From positions 148,825 through 212,824 of the forward strand of contig NZ_OMKE01000007.1 in assembly GCF_900299535.1 (NCBI RefSeq): a stretch of DNA of 64,000 nucleotides. Direction: 5' to 3'. This document shows positions 63,663 through 64,000 of this stretch, in pieces. Made by a program: the position numbers and the translations under genes. Positions within the stretch are counted from its first letter, which is position 1, and each line of letters opens with the position of its first letter. The notes below the pieces were generated by a model. It did not search any database, was not told where the DNA came from, and saw only the letters and a program-made list of their open reading frames with translations. Source of the DNA: Aquimarina aquimarini. Lineage in GTDB: Bacteria; Bacteroidota; Bacteroidia; Flavobacteriales; Flavobacteriaceae.

Positions 63663-63999
63663 ACCCCAGTCTACACTGGGGTGACAGTTCGTTTATTAGT
63701 ATGATGCGTTCTGGTTGTCCTTCCAGCGCAGGGTTATCCATATAGAGATTGTTGCTCCATAATAAAGCCCAGTCTACGCTGGGGTGACAATTCGTTAATT
63801 AGTATGATGCGTTCTGGTTGTCCTTTCAGCGCAGGGTTGAATCCATATAGAGATTGTTGCTCCATACTGGATCTCAGTATACACTGGGGTGACAGTTCGT
63901 TTATTAGTATGATGCGTTCTGCTTGTCCTTCCAGCGCAGGGTTGAATCCATATAGAGATTGTTGCTCCGCACTGGACCTCAGTATACACTGGGGTGACA
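63663..63999 (+). repeat. Tandem array of a 103-105 bp palindromic unit (copy F family)
   Basis: Units begin at 63664, 63767, 63872 and 63977 with CCCAGTCTACACTGGGGTGA or close variants. Each holds a second module, CCTTCCAGCGCAGGGTTGAA, and GAGATTGTTGCTCC. The array runs off the right edge. Both modules are also present in copies B, C and E. Minus-strand frames through it are repeat artefacts. Confidence 0.85.
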
Positions 64000-64000
64000 A

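Noticed and set aside
63734..63999. Minus-strand open frames with 35-residue repeats
   Set aside because: They are translations of the 103-105 bp tandem repeat; no start or conserved product is credible.
63663..63999. CRISPR array
   Set aside because: The unit repeats over its full length with no variable spacers.
1..63999. tRNA or rRNA genes
   Set aside because: No cloverleaf or rRNA-like sequence was noticed in the gaps; a tRNAscan run would settle it.

Overview
The window reads as the chromosome of a low-GC marine-type member of Bacteroidota, most likely family Flavobacteriaceae. It has two SusC/SusD outer-membrane uptake pairs, a FecI-type sigma factor next to a FecR anti-sigma factor, many lipoproteins, AT-rich leaders without Shine-Dalgarno sites, and TAnnTTTG-type promoter elements. 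I cannot fix the genus from sequence alone; Aquimarina-like is a guess. No tRNA, rRNA, CRISPR array or intact insertion sequence was seen.

Layout. 1-3310 (+): a type I secretion or efflux operon, with the end of an ABC ATPase that has lost its catalytic motifs, an HlyD adaptor and a TolC channel. 3385-8799 (-): a TetR-controlled MMPL/RND exporter with a LolA-like periplasmic protein and an outer-membrane barrel; four copies of a TetR operator-like motif lie in the control regions. 9036-10916 (-): an S41 peptidase lipoprotein and a barrel protein. 11466-19051 (-): a tight operon for a DUF2064 protein, SusC, SusD, a sodium:solute symporter and a metallophosphoesterase-like protein lacking its first metal ligands. 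19175-33935: sigma factor (-) facing FecR, an STN-type SusC, SusD, a TlpA lipoprotein, an M16 peptidase, DsbD and a second TlpA (+), which together look like a peptide or redox-linked uptake locus.

34163-49238 (+): a cobalamin cluster that covers all corrin-ring steps from cobalt-factor II to cobyrinate (CbiL, CbiH-CbiC, CbiE-CbiT, CbiG-CbiF, CbiJ, CbiD), with CobW, a PduO-type adenosyltransferase, BluB and a NicO/UreH-like metal transporter. Three proteins are two-enzyme fusions. The cluster is split at 39.8-43.4 kb by unrelated genes bordered by mosaic intergenic repeats.

49612-63999 is accessory in character: TrmL, a small acidic protein, a TPR histidine kinase/NarL response regulator pair, and then the most interesting block. 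At 53.7-57.1 kb a 267-aa protein with gasdermin-like traits, a caspase-like C14 peptidase, a small membrane protein, a TIR-domain protein and another membrane protein lie in a row. They are followed at 57.3-61.0 kb by a coiled-coil membrane protein, a von Willebrand-like lipoprotein and a voltage-sensor/RCK channel whose selectivity filter is not the K+ signature. I infer an abortive-infection or stress-triggered membrane-permeabilising system. The promoters before the small protein, the caspase block and a downstream YegP-like gene share an element with fixed 56-57 bp geometry. The right end holds small conserved proteins (YegP, DUF4236, Excalibur, DUF3892) and a 103-105 bp tandem repeat running off the edge.
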